Source of the DNA: Nitrosopumilaceae archaeon
Lineage (GTDB): Archaea > Thermoproteota > Nitrososphaeria > Nitrososphaerales > Nitrosopumilaceae
Direction of reading: 5' to 3'
DNA: 5,164 bases
NCBI GenBank assembly: GCA_020027255.1
Contig: JAHRAP010000008.1
Span: forward strand, 1 to 5,164
The translations under genes and the position numbers were made by a program. The notes under the pieces are model-generated. The model worked only from the letters and a program-made list of their open reading frames with translations. It was not told the DNA's origin and did no database searches. Shown one piece after another: positions 4,617-5,164 of this stretch (its first letter is position 1; each line of letters opens with the position of its first letter).

Positions 4617-5164
4617 TCAGATATGGCGGTTTCGTGCCAACATGGCAATTTGTAAAGCTATAATTATTGCAATAAATAAAATTATTGGGAACAATAAAGA
4701 ATTCAATGGGATGGATGCTTCTTCGATATTATTTACTGACTTCGAAATTGCTATTACGCTTTCATCTATATTATTATTTGCTTCATCAAGAGCAATGCCA
4801 AAATTATATGTATTATGTTGTAATTTATTTAATTCGTCTGATGTTTTATTCAATACAGTATCTAATTTAACTATTTGATTTGAAATATCACTAATATCTT
4901 GTATAGATACAGACGTAGCTGCAGAATTATGAGATATCAGGCCGTTATAAAATGTGACAATATGAAATACATAAGTACCTATTTGTTTTGGTGTATAATC
5001 AACAAAATATAGTCCTTGATGCAGTGTATGAAATTCCGAAGCAAGACTAACAACTTGTCCGGAAGGTAAATGCACGTGAGAATTACTCAAAAGTTTATCA
5101 GGATTAGTGCTAATAAGCATTCCATCACTAGTAATTTGTGAAAAAATTCGAATAGAGCTATCAA
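4617..5164 (-). CDS. Membrane-anchored extracellular protein with Ig-like domain and coiled-coil stalk, C-terminal part
   Basis: I do not recognise the specific family. The frame stays open to the right window edge (residues DSSIRIFSQITSDG precede the ATG at 5120), so the N-terminus is missing and that ATG is internal. Numbering from that ATG, residues 1-72 read as an Ig-like beta-sandwich: GLYFVDYTPKQIGTYVFHIV is the common pattern of surface Ig-like repeats. Residues about 75-141 are polar with regularly spaced Ile/Leu/Val and no proline until 138, fitting a helical coiled-coil stalk. Residues 142-160 (LLFPIILFIAIIIALQIAM) form one membrane helix, followed by a short basic tail (ARNRHI). 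The topology would be outside, stalk, membrane, short cytoplasmic end. The Ig-like part has six His (15, 17, 31, 34, 53, 64), which may or may not bind metal. It ends 195 nt before the Rieske start on the same strand. The Rieske promoter lies between, so it is probably a separate transcript. Confidence 0.8.
   Translation of the reverse strand, partial: DSSIRIFSQITSDGMLISTNPDKLLSNSHVHLPSGQVVSLASEFHTLHQGLYFVDYTPKQIGTYVFHIVTFYNGLISHNSAATSVSIQDISDISNQIVKLDTVLNKTSDELNKLQHNTYNFGIALDEANNNIDESVIAISKSVNNIEEASIPLNSLLFPIILFIAIIIALQIAMLARNRHI

Noticed and set aside
4642..4878. Two overlapping + strand frames of 78 and 61 codons
   Set aside because: They are antisense to the coiled-coil and membrane segment of the - strand protein, and their hydrophobic look mirrors that composition.
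4568..5078. ATGCACGTGA appears at about 4569-4578 and 5070-5079, with a CACGTG core
   Set aside because: One copy is inside coding sequence and the other is in a gap; two copies 500 bp apart without other symmetry do not make an operator case.

Overview
The window looks like a chromosomal core segment of a low-GC ammonia-oxidising-type thaumarchaeon (Nitrososphaerota, most likely of the Nitrosopumilus kind). The evidence is strong A+T bias, archaeal BRE/TATA promoters placed for leaderless mRNAs, a tRNA gene without encoded CCA, an archaeal beta-CASP nuclease, and above all a Rieske / cytochrome b / membrane-anchored blue-copper cluster of the type proposed as complex III in ammonia-oxidising archaea. 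No mobile element, CRISPR array, toxin-antitoxin or defence gene is visible.

Layout. The left part is on the + strand. It holds the C-terminal portion of a beta-CASP metallo-beta-lactamase RNA nuclease (1-580, cut by the window edge), then an OGG1-type 8-oxoguanine DNA glycosylase (593-1429) in the same reading frame after one stop codon and 12 nt. These are followed by tRNA-Arg(TCT) (1463-1537) and a small unrecognised beta-rich protein (1569-1922). The last gene meets the next block tail to tail, and the two stop codons overlap.

The right part is on the - strand. In transcription order it holds the C-terminal half of a membrane-anchored extracellular protein with an Ig-like fold and a coiled-coil stalk (4617-5164, cut by the window edge), a Tat-targeted Rieske Fe-S protein (3805-4422), a fused cytochrome b6/subunit IV with two extra C-terminal helices (2448-3824), and an N-terminally anchored plastocyanin/amicyanin-like cupredoxin (1919-2383). 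Rieske and cytochrome b overlap and form an operon behind a palindromic TATA box. The cupredoxin has its own TATA-like element and probably starts with TTG.

How the genes work together. Rieske and cytochrome b would oxidise quinol and move protons across the membrane. The anchored copper protein would take the place of a soluble cytochrome c as the electron carrier. The left-hand genes are housekeeping: RNA processing/decay, repair of oxidised guanine, and decoding of AGA, presumably a favoured Arg codon at this base composition. I see no wholly new system. The less usual points are the cysteine-free cytochrome b with extra helices, the in-frame nuclease/glycosylase junction, the nested convergent stops with a palindrome, and two proteins I cannot name.
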